64,000 nt of DNA from JANYCO01 sp035535995 (lineage in GTDB: Bacteria; Bacteroidota; Bacteroidia; Cytophagales; Cytophagaceae), in assembly GCA_035535995.1 (NCBI GenBank), contig DATLOZ010000018.1, positions 62,001-126,000 on the forward strand. Direction: 5' to 3'. The notes beneath the pieces were generated by a model. That model was not told the DNA's origin and did not search any database. It was given only the letters and a program-made list of their open reading frames with translations. Position 1 is the first letter of the stretch; every line of letters starts with the position of its first letter. A program made the position numbers and the translations under genes. Below, in pieces: positions 42,176 through 51,026 of the stretch.

Positions 42176-45097
42176 TTAAACTAAGGCATCAAACAAAACT
42201 TCCAGCGTATGTTTCGCATCTCTCTGCGTACCATCATGGATCTGGTGACGGCAGCTGGTGCCTGGCGCCGCAATGATGGTGTCGGCAGAGGCTTTGCGTA
42301 CGGCTGGGAATAACACTAGTTCTCCTACATTCATCGATACATCGTAGTGTTCTTTTTCATACCCGAATGAACCAGCCATTCCGCAGCATCCGGAAGGGAT
42401 CACTTCCACGTTGTAATTGACAGGGATCGAAAGCATTTTTTTGGAATGCTCTACAGAAGACAATGCTTTTTGGTGACAATGTCCGTGGAGTTTTATGTTT
42501 TTTGTTTCCTGAGAAAAAGATTCTTTTTTAATTCTTCCCGCTTCTGCTTCACGTGCAATGAACTCGTCGATAAGCATGCAGTTTTTTACCATGTTCCTAG
42601 CATCCTGTAGCTGATCGCTGTCTACCAGCAATGGATACTCGTCACGGAAGGTAAGGATCGCAGAAGGCTCGATACCGATCAACGGCGTGTTGTCTCTCAC
42701 TACATCTTTCAGCATGGCCACGTTTTTCTTCGCTACTTTCTTCGCGTCTTCCAGCAATCCTTTGGAAAGGAATGTACGTCCGCTTTCGATATGATCCGGA
42801 ATATTTACCTGGTATCCAAGTTTGGTCAACAACTTGATTGCTTTGATACCGACTTCGGTGTCGTTGAAGTTGGTATATTCGTCGCAGAATAAATTTACTG
42901 TGCCTACAATATGACTAGGCTGATATTGGTCAAGATTTTTCTCCGCCCATTTGCGTAGCGTAGTTTTATATACCAATGGGAAATTACGCTTAGGAGCAAT
43001 ACCCATAATATTTTTTGCAATGCCGCTTGTAAAGGAATTTGACATCAGGAAATTGTAAACGCCAGGCGCAATAGAAGCAAGCTTCATATTCAGCTCAAAA
43101 TTTCCGATCATCTTCGTGCGGAAAGGCACACCGTTGGTTTTGTAATACTGATGCAGGAATTCAGCCTTCATCATGGCCACGTCTACGTTGGATGGACATT
43201 CGGACTTACAGCCTTTGCATGACAAGCAAAGATCATAAACATCTTTGATCTCCTGGTGGTCAAATTTATTGGGCTTGGTAGAGCGTGTCAAAAACTCGCG
43301 CAGGATATTAGCGCGTGCGCGAGTAGTTTCTTTTTCGCTCTTGGTGGCCATATAGCTCGGACACATCGTGCCACCGATAACCGCAGATTTTCTGCAATCG
43401 CCGGAGCCATTGCATTTCTCGGCCATCCGCAGGATACCACCGGTTTGTTCGAAGTTGAAAACAGTGTTGAATTCGTTTGTCTTCTGGTTATTTTCATAAC
43501 GCAAAAACTCATTCATCTTTGGCGTATGTACGATCTTGCCCGGATTGAAAATATCGTTCGGGTCCCAAACTTTTTTCAGATCGCAGATCAGCTGATAATT
43601 TTTTTCGCCGATCATTTTGCGGATAAACTCTCCGCGCACACGTCCGTCGCCGTGTTCGCCGCTGAGCGAGCCGCGGAATTTTTTTACCAGCGTAGCCACT
43701 TCATCGGTGATCGTGTGGAACATTTCGCGGTCTTTGTCGATCTTAAGATCCAGGATCGGGCGCAGGTGCAGCTCTCCATCGCCAATATGGGCGTAGAATA
43801 CGCTTTGCTGGTTATATTTTTTTAGAATGTTTTGAAACTCTATCACAAACTGCGGCTGATCGTTTACATCCACCGCTGTATCTTCAATACAAGCCACCGC
43901 TTTCGGATCGCCTGGTACGTTGGCCAGTAAGCCTAGTCCAGCTTTGCGCAGCGTCCAGATCTTTTTGATATCAGCGCCCCATACTTTTGGAAAATGATAA
44001 CCCAGGTTTACTGATTTTAGCTCAGCGATCAGCTGATCGGAGAGTGTATCTATTTCTTCTTTCGTATGGCGCGCCCATTCTACAATGATCAGCGCTTTAG
44101 GATCGCCTTGGATGAAGAAAAGGTTTTTCTGTTGTTCTATATTTTGCTTGGCGCAATTCAGTACAATATCATCAAGCAGCTCTACCGCCCCTGGCTTGTA
44201 TTTGCGGGCGATGATAGTAGCCAGGGCAGCTTCTTCGATCGAATTCATATGTACGGCTACTACACCTTCCACTTTGGGCGGAGCATCTACAAGGTTGAGC
44301 TTGATCTCGGTAGTGAAAGCCAAAGTACCTTCAGAACCGGCCAGCAGCTTACACATATTGAATTTGTCTTTTCCTTCTGTAAATACAGAAGTTTCCAATA
44401 GCTCATCGATTGCATAGCCGGTATTTCGGCGGCGGATAGAAGGTTTGGGAAATTCGTTGCGGATCTCTTCCTGCACTGATTTGTCGGAGAGAGCCTGTTG
44501 GATGTTTTTATAAATTTTATTTTCAAGGCTATCGCCCTGGCATTTTTTATTAAACTCTTCGTTGGAAATTTCATTGAAGGTCACTTCGTTTCCATCGCTG
44601 AGGATCGTTTGTAGTTCAAGCACATGGTCGCGGGTAGTGCCATAGATCATGGAGTGTGAGCCGCAAGAGTTGTTGCCAACCATTCCACCGATCATGCAAC
44701 GGTTGGAGGTAGAGGTTTCCGGGCCAAAGAAAAGTCCAAAGGATGCCAGGTGTTTGTTCAGCTCGTCGAGATTTACGGCAGGCTGTACGCGTACCCATTT
44801 TTCTTCCTTGTTTACTTCAAGAATTTTGTTCCAGTAGAGCGAAACATCCACTACGATGCCTTTTCCTACTACTTGTCCGGCCAGAGAGGTACCCGCTGTA
44901 CGCGGGATAAGCGAAGTTTTGTGTGTATTGGCAAAGGAAATCAGTTTTTTGATATCTTCCTTGGTTCTTGGTCTTGCCACGGCGAGCGGCATTTCACGAT
45001 ACACAGACGCGTCGGTAGCGTAAAGTGTTCTCATCGTCACATCTGTAAACAGGTCCCCTTCAAGACTCTGTCTCAGTTCATCCAGTTTTGCTAACAT
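42176..45097 (-). CDS. FAD-linked oxidoreductase fused to Fe-S and CCG domains (D-lactate/2-hydroxyacid dehydrogenase type)
   Basis: This 973-residue protein joins three parts. The first is an FAD-binding PCMH domain (SLIPRTAGTSLAGQVVGKG) with C-terminal FAD oxidase domain (YAHIGDGELHLRPILDLK, SGEHGDGRVRGEF). The second is a ferredoxin-like 4Fe-4S pair (CNGSGDCRKS..CPSY and CLSCKGCKSECPS). The third is the cysteine-rich CCG domain with two motifs (HGHCHQKAL and PSGCCGMAG). The architecture is that of YdiJ/Dld-II-type membrane-associated D-2-hydroxyacid (for example D-lactate) dehydrogenases that pass electrons to quinone. The substrate cannot be fixed from sequence. Full-length for the family. 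Confidence 0.92.
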   Translation of the reverse strand: MLAKLDELRQSLEGDLFTDVTMRTLYATDASVYREMPLAVARPRTKEDIKKLISFANTHKTSLIPRTAGTSLAGQVVGKGIVVDVSLYWNKILEVNKEEKWVRVQPAVNLDELNKHLASFGLFFGPETSTSNRCMIGGMVGNNSCGSHSMIYGTTRDHVLELQTILSDGNEVTFNEISNEEFNKKCQGDSLENKIYKNIQQALSDKSVQEEIRNEFPKPSIRRRNTGYAIDELLETSVFTEGKDKFNMCKLLAGSEGTLAFTTEIKLNLVDAPPKVEGVVAVHMNSIEEAALATIIARKYKPGAVELLDDIVLNCAKQNIEQQKNLFFIQGDPKALIIVEWARHTKEEIDTLSDQLIAELKSVNLGYHFPKVWGADIKKIWTLRKAGLGLLANVPGDPKAVACIEDTAVDVNDQPQFVIEFQNILKKYNQQSVFYAHIGDGELHLRPILDLKIDKDREMFHTITDEVATLVKKFRGSLSGEHGDGRVRGEFIRKMIGEKNYQLICDLKKVWDPNDIFNPGKIVHTPKMNEFLRYENNQKTNEFNTVFNFEQTGGILRMAEKCNGSGDCRKSAVIGGTMCPSYMATKSEKETTRARANILREFLTRSTKPNKFDHQEIKDVYDLCLSCKGCKSECPSNVDVAMMKAEFLHQYYKTNGVPFRTKMIGNFELNMKLASIAPGVYNFLMSNSFTSGIAKNIMGIAPKRNFPLVYKTTLRKWAEKNLDQYQPSHIVGTVNLFCDEYTNFNDTEVGIKAIKLLTKLGYQVNIPDHIESGRTFLSKGLLEDAKKVAKKNVAMLKDVVRDNTPLIGIEPSAILTFRDEYPLLVDSDQLQDARNMVKNCMLIDEFIAREAEAGRIKKESFSQETKNIKLHGHCHQKALSSVEHSKKMLSIPVNYNVEVIPSGCCGMAGSFGYEKEHYDVSMNVGELVLFPAVRKASADTIIAAPGTSCRHQIHDGTQRDAKHTLEVLFDALV

Positions 45098-45348
45098 AAT
45101 TCCAATACACCCATCATTTCGGGAATTACAAATTTACCACAATAAAAAGAATAAATCCAGCTATTAGTTTTTCAGTCTTGAGACGTTAGTAATAAGAAGA
45201 ACAAGAGGAAGATTTGCTGTTCGTCTTCCCGTTCGTCGAGCAAAACTGTCGGTTGAACGAAAAGGGGGTCCCACTGGCATAAAATCGAATCTTACTCTGG
45301 GGGATATTCCGTAATTATGCTCAAGGAAATCAGATAAAAGGAAAAGCA

Positions 45349-45816
45349 ATGGAAAATGTAAATGAAAGAGGACACTTGTGCTGCATCATCCAGGGAGAAG
45401 GGATCATAGAAGGCTATGATATTGTGAAGTATTACCAGAACAATCGATATTACCCTGGACTTACCGGCGCAGTGGTGTTGTGCGAAAGCCATATCCTGCT
45501 TATGTTGGAAGGACATACCAAAACAGTGATTGACAAATTTATGGAGCTTACCGAAAGCCATAAAGCGTTTATCCAGATTGTAAGCACTGGTCCGTTCATC
45601 AACAACGAAAGACTCTTCAGCTCATTCGACTTTGGACTAAGGATCGAAAGCGCAGAAGGAAAAAAACTGGTGACCGAACACAACCAGGAAGATATTTCTT
45701 CCCTGAAAAAAATCATGACGGAAAAAACAAATGGAAACCCGCTGAGAAAATTTCTCCGTACCTTCCTCACTCGCGGACACGTAAACCTGAGCGAGTTTAA
45801 AAGACAAACAGAATAA
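45349..45816 (+). CDS. BLUF-fold protein lacking flavin photochemistry residues
   Basis: This 155-residue protein matches the BLUF fold: a first strand, an N-N helix end, then GLTGAVVLCESHILLMLEGH followed by a helix (KTVIDKFMELTESH) and a last strand pair with GPFINNERLFSSFDFGL. In photoactive BLUF proteins a Tyr in strand 1, a Gln in the FLQVLEG strand, and a later Trp/Met contact the flavin. Here the Gln position is Leu51, the Tyr position is not Tyr and the Trp is absent, so flavin light sensing is not expected. About 50 C-terminal residues follow. A strong terminator is at 45842-45880. Confidence 0.7.
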   Translation: MENVNERGHLCCIIQGEGIIEGYDIVKYYQNNRYYPGLTGAVVLCESHILLMLEGHTKTVIDKFMELTESHKAFIQIVSTGPFINNERLFSSFDFGLRIESAEGKKLVTEHNQEDISSLKKIMTEKTNGNPLRKFLRTFLTRGHVNLSEFKRQTE

Positions 45817-45841
45817 GAATTTTACCTGTATAGTGATAGTG

Positions 45842-45880
45842 AAAAGTCCGCGATGCCGCAATGGCACGCGGGCTTTTTTT
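45842..45880 (+). terminator. Rho-independent terminator of the BLUF-like gene
   Basis: AAAAGTCCGCG at 45842-45852 pairs with CGCGGGCTTTTT at 45867-45878 with one G-U, enclosing an inner TGCC/GGCA stem, then more T. Confidence 0.85.
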
Positions 45881-46129
45881 ATACTCAATACTCTTGCTGT
45901 TGCTCTTGCTGACCTGTAATAGTAACAATAGACAAGCCCCAAAGTGCAATTATCAAATTGTAAAACTATATAACAGAAACAGGTAAATACTAAACTAAAA
46001 AAAGAATCTTACTGTAAAATAGTACTTTGTCAATATCAATCGTTAATTTTATGTTAAATTCGACAAACTGATTTTAACTTATCCCATAACCCTTCGTATA
46101 TTTAGTAGAAACCAAACGGAGGAAAGTGT

Positions 46130-46243
46130 ATGGAAAAGATAATTTTTATAGGAATCTTATTTCTGATGCTGGCAGGGTTCTTTTTTTCTTTTTACAGAAT
46201 GATCAACAAAAAAAGTCCTGAGCTCAACGAAGAGCTCGACTAA
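46130..46243 (+). CDS. Small single-span membrane protein, 37 residues
   Basis: ATG to TAA encodes 37 residues: short N terminus (MEK), a 19-residue hydrophobic helix (IIFIGILFLMLAGFFFSFY), then a basic RMINKKS and an acidic tail (PELNEELD). A strong Shine-Dalgarno stretch GGAGGAAAG (46118-46127) lies just before the ATG, unlike most genes here. A hairpin with T-run at 46253-46271 follows. The charge pattern predicts an N-out, C-in or dual orientation helix. No family is recognised. It is good evidence for a real unannotated gene of unknown function. Confidence 0.65.
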   Translation: MEKIIFIGILFLMLAGFFFSFYRMINKKSPELNEELD

Positions 46244-46252
46244 AAGTTGAGT

Positions 46253-46271
46253 CCGGTCAAGACCGGGTTTT
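46253..46271 (+). terminator. Short terminator hairpin
   Basis: CCGGTC (46253-46258) and GACCGG (46261-46266) around a 2-nt apex, followed by GTTTTT. It overlaps the 3' end of the minus-strand methyltransferase gene. Confidence 0.5.
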
Positions 46272-46787
46272 TAGAAAATAATCCCACAGTACAATCCCCA
46301 TCGAGACAGACACGTTGAATGAGTGTTTGGTACCCGACTGCGGAATTTCAAGACAAGAATCGGAGAGGCGGATCACATCGTCTTCTACGCCGAAAACTTC
46401 GTTACCAAATACGAAGGCATAACGCTCGTTTTTCTGAGGCATAAAATCCTGGAGATTGGTGCTTCCTTCAGCTTGTTCGAGGCTCAAAATTTTCCATCCT
46501 TCGGATTTTAATTTCAAGATGGCATCACTGGTTTTTTCTACATGTTCCCATTCTACCACATCTTCCGCGCCCAGCGCCGATTTATGCAGCTCGCGGTTTG
46601 GCGGAGTGCCGGTAATTCCGCAGAGATAAATTTTGGAGATCAAAAATGCATCTCCTGTACGGAAGGCCGCGCCTACATTGTGCAGGCTGCGGAGATTGTC
46701 GAGCACAAGCACGATGGGAGTTTTAGAAGTTGATTTAAATTCTTCGGGAGAAATACGGTTCAGTTCGTCAAGTGCCAGTTTGCGCAT
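46257..46787 (-). CDS. TrmH/SpoU family RNA methyltransferase
   Basis: This 176-residue protein has the SPOUT trefoil-knot motifs: LVLDNLRSLHNVGAAFRTGDAF (motif 1), FVFGNEVFGVEDDVIRLSD (motif 2) and EIPQSGTKHSFNVSVSMGI (motif 3), where the SAM pocket and the catalytic Asn/Ser lie. These enzymes 2'-O-methylate tRNA or rRNA. It lacks the N-terminal extension of RlmB, so it belongs to the short group. A GTG or ATG at 46823 would add 12 residues encoded by the dispersed AAGGCACAAAGG repeat (46802-46856); ATG 46787 gives the family-like start. Confidence 0.9.
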   Translation of the reverse strand: MRKLALDELNRISPEEFKSTSKTPIVLVLDNLRSLHNVGAAFRTGDAFLISKIYLCGITGTPPNRELHKSALGAEDVVEWEHVEKTSDAILKLKSEGWKILSLEQAEGSTNLQDFMPQKNERYAFVFGNEVFGVEDDVIRLSDSCLEIPQSGTKHSFNVSVSMGIVLWDYFLKTRS

Positions 46788-46801
46788 GGCCGTAAAGATA
46801 A

Positions 46802-46856
46802 TAACACAAAGGCACAAAGGCACGAAGAATCTTTGTGTCTTTGTGCCTTTGTGTTA
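46802..46856. repeat. AAGGCACAAAGG-type stem-loop
   Basis: Arms 46802-46827 and 46831-46856 are 26-bp inverted copies with two mismatches and a 3-nt loop. It lies in the divergent gap between the methyltransferase and the SMP-30-like gene. Confidence 0.85.
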
Positions 46857-46892
46857 ATTATCATTATTATTTTTACTCCATAAACTATTTCT

Positions 46893-47735
46893 ATGCAAAA
46901 ACTTATTATCTGCCTTTCCGCGTTGCTTATTTCCTGCGCTACCCAAAAATCTTATACTGTCTCCGACTTCACCGACAGCGTATTCACGGCAGGCATCGAA
47001 GGCCCGATGTACAAGGACGGAAATATTTATGTAGTAAATTTTCAAAAAGAAGGAACGATCGGCTTGGTGAAACCCGATGGCGCCTGCGAATTATTTATAG
47101 AACTTCCTGCAGGCAGCACCGGCAATGGTATCCGCTTCAATTCCAGAGGCGATATGCTCATTGCCGATTATTCCGCGCATAATGTGTTGAAGGTAGATAT
47201 GAAAACAAAACAGCTTTCCATCTATGCCCACGACAGCGCGATGAACCAACCCAACGACCTGGCGATCCTGCGAAACGATATAGTGTTTTGTTCCGATCCC
47301 GATTGGAAAAATGGGGAAGGAAAGCTCTGGAGAGTCAATACAGACGGCACTACCACGCTGTTGATGGATCATATCGGCACTACCAACGGCATTGAAGTTT
47401 CTCCCGATCAAAAATATTTATTCGTAAACGAAAGTATCCAACGCAAAATCTGGCGCTATGATATCAATGAGAAAGGCGAATTGCTTAACAAAAAATTGCT
47501 CATCACATTTGAAGACGGCGGCCTCGATGGTATGAAATGTGATTCGCAAGGAAATCTCTGGATAGCCCGCTACGACAAAGGCGCAGTGCTTGAACTTACT
47601 TCTGATGGTGTAGTGAAAAAAGAAGTAAAGCTAAAAGGACAGAAGCCTACTAATCTTACCTTCAGTGCCGATGGCAAAACGGTGTTCGTGACGATGCAGG
47701 ATAGAAGGTTGATAGAAAAATTTGAAATGGAATAA
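46893..47735 (+). CDS. SMP-30/gluconolactonase-like lipoprotein
   Basis: This 280-residue protein has a lipoprotein signal (MQKLIICLSALLISC) and a six-bladed propeller pattern of the SMP-30/gluconolactonase/LRE type: FTAGIEGPMYKDGNIYVVNF, LPAGSTGNGIRFNSRGDMLIADY, NQPNDLAIL, GTTNGIEVSPDQKYLFVNES and GGLDGMKCDSQGNLWIARY. The metal residues typical of the family (Glu in the first blade, Asn/Asp later) appear present. Family members hydrolyse sugar lactones or related compounds; the substrate is unknown. It is followed by a dispersed AACGCAAAGGCG repeat and mutS. Confidence 0.82.
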   Translation: MQKLIICLSALLISCATQKSYTVSDFTDSVFTAGIEGPMYKDGNIYVVNFQKEGTIGLVKPDGACELFIELPAGSTGNGIRFNSRGDMLIADYSAHNVLKVDMKTKQLSIYAHDSAMNQPNDLAILRNDIVFCSDPDWKNGEGKLWRVNTDGTTTLLMDHIGTTNGIEVSPDQKYLFVNESIQRKIWRYDINEKGELLNKKLLITFEDGGLDGMKCDSQGNLWIARYDKGAVLELTSDGVVKKEVKLKGQKPTNLTFSADGKTVFVTMQDRRLIEKFEME

Positions 47736-47756
47736 CGTGTGTCTTGCGAGATTTTA

Positions 47757-47775
47757 ACGCAAAGGCGCAAAGGAG
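47757..47775. repeat. AACGCAAAGGCG-type repeat (single arm)
   Basis: AACGCAAAGGCGCAAAGG just after the SMP-30-like gene stop, a single-arm copy of the 21873-21923 family. Confidence 0.55.
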
Positions 47776-47931
47776 AATGATTCTCAGCTTCCAGCTTCCT
47801 GAAATACTTTTCCACAAGCTCTCCTCATCCCCTGCAAAACTCTGGGAGATACTGTAAATTCGTACTCCTGATAAAACGGCGTATATATTTTTTGACCGAT
47901 ACAGGTTTACTAAAAAAGCTGGAAAAACAAG

Positions 47932-50538
47932 ATGAGCACCACGACCGCAGAAACTCCGCTAATGAAACAATACAATGCCATCAAGGGGAAACACCCTGGT
48001 GCATTGCTGCTGTTTAGGGTTGGAGATTTTTACGAAACCTTCGGCGAAGACGCGATTGTTGCCAGTAAGATCCTCGGTATCACGCTCACCAAGAGAGGTG
48101 CAGGCTCCAGCTCGGAGACGGCTTTAGCCGGGTTCCCTCATCATTCGCTCGATAATTATCTTCCCAAACTTGTCCGCGCCGGACAGCGCGTGGCTATCTG
48201 CGATCAGCTTGAAGATCCTAAGATGGTGAAAGGCATCGTGAAACGCGGGGTGACCGAATTGGTAACACCGGGTGTTTCTTTTAACGATAACGTTCTGGAA
48301 GTAAAACAAAACAATTACCTCGCCGCTGTTCACCTCACCAAAGACAGCGTTGGTGTTTCTTTCCTCGATATTTCTACCGGCGAGTTTATGACCTCCCAAG
48401 GCTCTGTCTCTTATGCCGATAAACTATTGCAAAGCTTTCAGCCTTCAGAGATCTTAGTTTGCAAAAATAAAAAAGCAGAATTCGATCAGCACTTCGGAGA
48501 CAGATATAATACTTACTACCTCGAAGAATGGGTATTTGCCTACGATTATGGTTATGAAAAACTGACCACACACTTCGGCACCAGCTCACTCAAAGGCTTT
48601 GGAGTAGAAGAGCTCGCAGAAGGAATTATTTCTTCCGGTGTGATCTTTCACTACCTTATTGAGACAGAACATAAGGATGTAAAGCATATAGCCAGCCTTT
48701 CGCGGATTGAAGAAGAGAAATATGTTTGGCTCGATAAATTCACAGTGCGCAACCTTGAGCTTGTCTACTCACAGCAACAAGAAGGTGTACCTCTTATCCA
48801 GATCCTCGATCAGACGCAGACACCGATGGGAGGAAGATTGCTACGCAAATGGATGGTGCTTCCGCTGAAAGAGATCAGCCCAATACAGGAGAGGCTGAGC
48901 ATTGTAGAAAGTTTTGTAAAAAACCGCGAGCTGGCCGATAAGCTGGTCAGTAGCATGAAACATATCGGCGATTTGGAAAGAATTATTTCCAAAGTAGCTG
49001 TACGCCGTATCAATCCACGTGAGTTGCAACAACTGCGCCGTGCGCTGGAATATGTGAAGCCGATCAAAGAAATTCTTTCTTCCATCGAAATTCCTTCCCT
49101 GCAAAAACTGGCCGATCAGCTAAACAACTGCGAATATTTAGTAGAAAAAATTTCGCGTGAGCTTAAACAAGATCTGCCGCTGGTAACCAACCAGGGTAGC
49201 CTGATCAAAGAAGGCGTAAATCAGGAACTCGACGAACTTCGTAAGATTGCTTATTCAGGAAAAGATTATCTCCTGCAAATCCAGCAGCGTGAAGTAGAGC
49301 GCACAGGGATTGGTTCGCTGAAAATTTCTTACAACAAAGTGTTCGGCTACTACCTCGAAGTAACTAACACACACAAAGAAAAAGTGCCTGCCGACTGGAT
49401 CCGTAAACAAACACTCAGCAACGCCGAGCGTTATATTACGGAAGAGCTTAAAGTTTACGAGGAAAAAATTCTGGGTGCCGAAGACAAGATCAATATCATC
49501 GAATATAAATTGTTTACCGACCTGGTACTGGCAGCAGAAGAATACGTAACGCCTGTGCAGCAGAACGCGCGCGCCATCGCTACGGTAGACTGTCTGGTAT
49601 CTTTCGCACAGACCGCGCTTGAAAATGATTACTGCAAGCCGGAAGTAAACGAAACCAAAACACTCAACATCAAAGACGGCCGCCACCCGGTGATCGAACA
49701 ACGATTGCCGGTAGGAGAACCTTACGTACCCAACGATATTTTTCTCGACAACGAGACACAGCAAATTATCATCATCACAGGTCCGAACATGGCCGGTAAA
49801 TCGGCGTTGCTCCGCCAGACCGCGCTGATCGTGCTAATGGCACAGATCGGTTCTTATGTGCCGGCTACCAGCGCAGAGATTGGGATCGTAGACAAAGTAT
49901 TTACAAGAGTAGGCGCTTCCGACAATCTCTCCAAAGGCGAATCTACCTTCATGGTAGAAATGACCGAAACGGCCAGCATTCTCAACAACCTCAGCGACCG
50001 CAGCCTTGTACTGATGGACGAGATCGGCAGAGGTACCAGTACCTACGACGGAATTTCAATTGCCTGGGCGATCGTGGAATATTTGCACAACAACCCGAAG
50101 AACAAGGCCAAAACGCTTTTCGCTACGCACTACCACGAGCTGAACCAATTGGCGAGCGATTTGGAGCGTGTGAAAAATTTTAACGTCTCGGTAAAAGAAG
50201 TAGGCAACAAAGTACTCTTCATGCGCAAACTAAAAGAAGGCGGTAGCGAACACAGCTTTGGAATTCACGTAGCGCAAATGTCGGGCATGCCCAATCAGGT
50301 AGTACTGCGGGCCAACGAGATCATGCACCATTTGGAAAAAGAAAAAGTACAGTCGGGGGTCAATGGTAAAACAAAAGAAATTCCAAAGGCTGATAAATTC
50401 CAGCTCAATATTTTCGAAGCCTCCGATCCAAATTATCAAAAGGTAAAAGAACTGCTTGCCGATCTCGACATCAATACGCTTTCACCAGTACAAGCTTTGC
50501 TGAAGCTGAATGAAGTGAAGCTGGCGATGGAGAAATAA
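47932..50538 (+). CDS. mutS: DNA mismatch repair protein MutS
   Basis: This 868-residue protein is full-length MutS. It has the N-terminal mismatch-binding domain with the FYE motif (Phe33, Glu35 in GDFYETFGEDA), connector, core, clamp, and the C-terminal ABC ATPase with Walker A GPNMAGKS at residues 617-624, the signature SLVLMDEIGRGTS and the His-switch TLFATHYHEL. It recognises mismatches and recruits MutL. The gene is in its own transcription unit; a small minus-strand ORF lies just after its stop. Confidence 0.98.
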   Translation: MSTTTAETPLMKQYNAIKGKHPGALLLFRVGDFYETFGEDAIVASKILGITLTKRGAGSSSETALAGFPHHSLDNYLPKLVRAGQRVAICDQLEDPKMVKGIVKRGVTELVTPGVSFNDNVLEVKQNNYLAAVHLTKDSVGVSFLDISTGEFMTSQGSVSYADKLLQSFQPSEILVCKNKKAEFDQHFGDRYNTYYLEEWVFAYDYGYEKLTTHFGTSSLKGFGVEELAEGIISSGVIFHYLIETEHKDVKHIASLSRIEEEKYVWLDKFTVRNLELVYSQQQEGVPLIQILDQTQTPMGGRLLRKWMVLPLKEISPIQERLSIVESFVKNRELADKLVSSMKHIGDLERIISKVAVRRINPRELQQLRRALEYVKPIKEILSSIEIPSLQKLADQLNNCEYLVEKISRELKQDLPLVTNQGSLIKEGVNQELDELRKIAYSGKDYLLQIQQREVERTGIGSLKISYNKVFGYYLEVTNTHKEKVPADWIRKQTLSNAERYITEELKVYEEKILGAEDKINIIEYKLFTDLVLAAEEYVTPVQQNARAIATVDCLVSFAQTALENDYCKPEVNETKTLNIKDGRHPVIEQRLPVGEPYVPNDIFLDNETQQIIIITGPNMAGKSALLRQTALIVLMAQIGSYVPATSAEIGIVDKVFTRVGASDNLSKGESTFMVEMTETASILNNLSDRSLVLMDEIGRGTSTYDGISIAWAIVEYLHNNPKNKAKTLFATHYHELNQLASDLERVKNFNVSVKEVGNKVLFMRKLKEGGSEHSFGIHVAQMSGMPNQVVLRANEIMHHLEKEKVQSGVNGKTKEIPKADKFQLNIFEASDPNYQKVKELLADLDINTLSPVQALLKLNEVKLAMEK

Positions 50539-50562
50539 AATAAGATTTCAATTGCTAAAGCT

Positions 50563-50739
50563 TTAAACTTTCTTCTCACAAAGGTCGACACTCTGATCCG
50601 TCAGATACACTTTGTGTAATTTTGTTATTTTCAAAACGCCACCACGTTGCTTCATAGGGGGATGAGAAAATACGATAGTTCCCAAAATCATCAGGAGGAA
50701 AAAGAAGAAAAGACGTAAACAAATGCCAAACTTAGTCAT
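50563..50739 (-). CDS. Small hydrophobic-start ORF, 58 residues
   Basis: On the minus strand an ATG at 50739 opens a 58-residue frame to a TAA at 50563. It begins with a long hydrophobic stretch (ICLRLFFFFLLMILGTIVF) then a proline-basic segment and a charged C terminus (VYLTDQSVDLCEKKV). AAAGGAA lies about 8 nt upstream of the ATG. It is convergent to mutS, whose stop is 24 nt beyond. The same DNA also forms the mutS-proximal CACAAAG/CTTTGTG hairpin (50577-50616), so the frame may be accidental. No family is recognised. Confidence 0.45.
   Translation of the reverse strand: MTKFGICLRLFFFFLLMILGTIVFSHPPMKQRGGVLKITKLHKVYLTDQSVDLCEKKV
50577..50633 (+). terminator. Possible mutS terminator
   Basis: CACAAAG at 50577-50583 and CTTTGTG at 50610-50616 enclose an inner CTGA/TCAG hairpin, followed by a T-rich tail. 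It overlaps the minus-strand small ORF. Confidence 0.4.
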
Positions 50740-51026
50740 GAAAATTCCTTTTTAGTTTTAGTGATAAGAATATAAACGACTAAAAATCTGCACGTTTTTA
50801 AAAATTAGACTATCCGGCTCTTTTGCACGGCAAACGGTTCTAAAAAGAAGATGAATGAATCCTGTTTTCTTCATTGGTGGCATTAAGAAAATGTAATCGC
50901 AATGTTTCCTATTTTTTATGGCTTTGGACGAAATGCGAGATCAAAAATTTATTAAATTCGATCCTGAATCAAGAGGAACCGATCCTTTTTCAAAAATCAA
51001 TTTTTACATTCTAAAAACGTTAATCT
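50740..51026 (+). other. Gap upstream of the beta-propeller lipoprotein
   Basis: No convincing gene. A 63-codon frame at 50918-51109 overlaps the next gene start and lacks a signal or family pattern, so it is left out. Confidence 0.4.

Noticed and set aside
43256..43825. 189-codon plus-strand frame opposite the FAD/Fe-S gene
   Set aside because: Antisense to conserved FAD-oxidase and Fe-S motifs of a full-length protein.
45164..45349. 61-codon minus-strand frame before the BLUF-like gene
   Set aside because: No ribosome-binding site, arginine-rich composition, and it overlaps the upstream region of the plus-strand gene.
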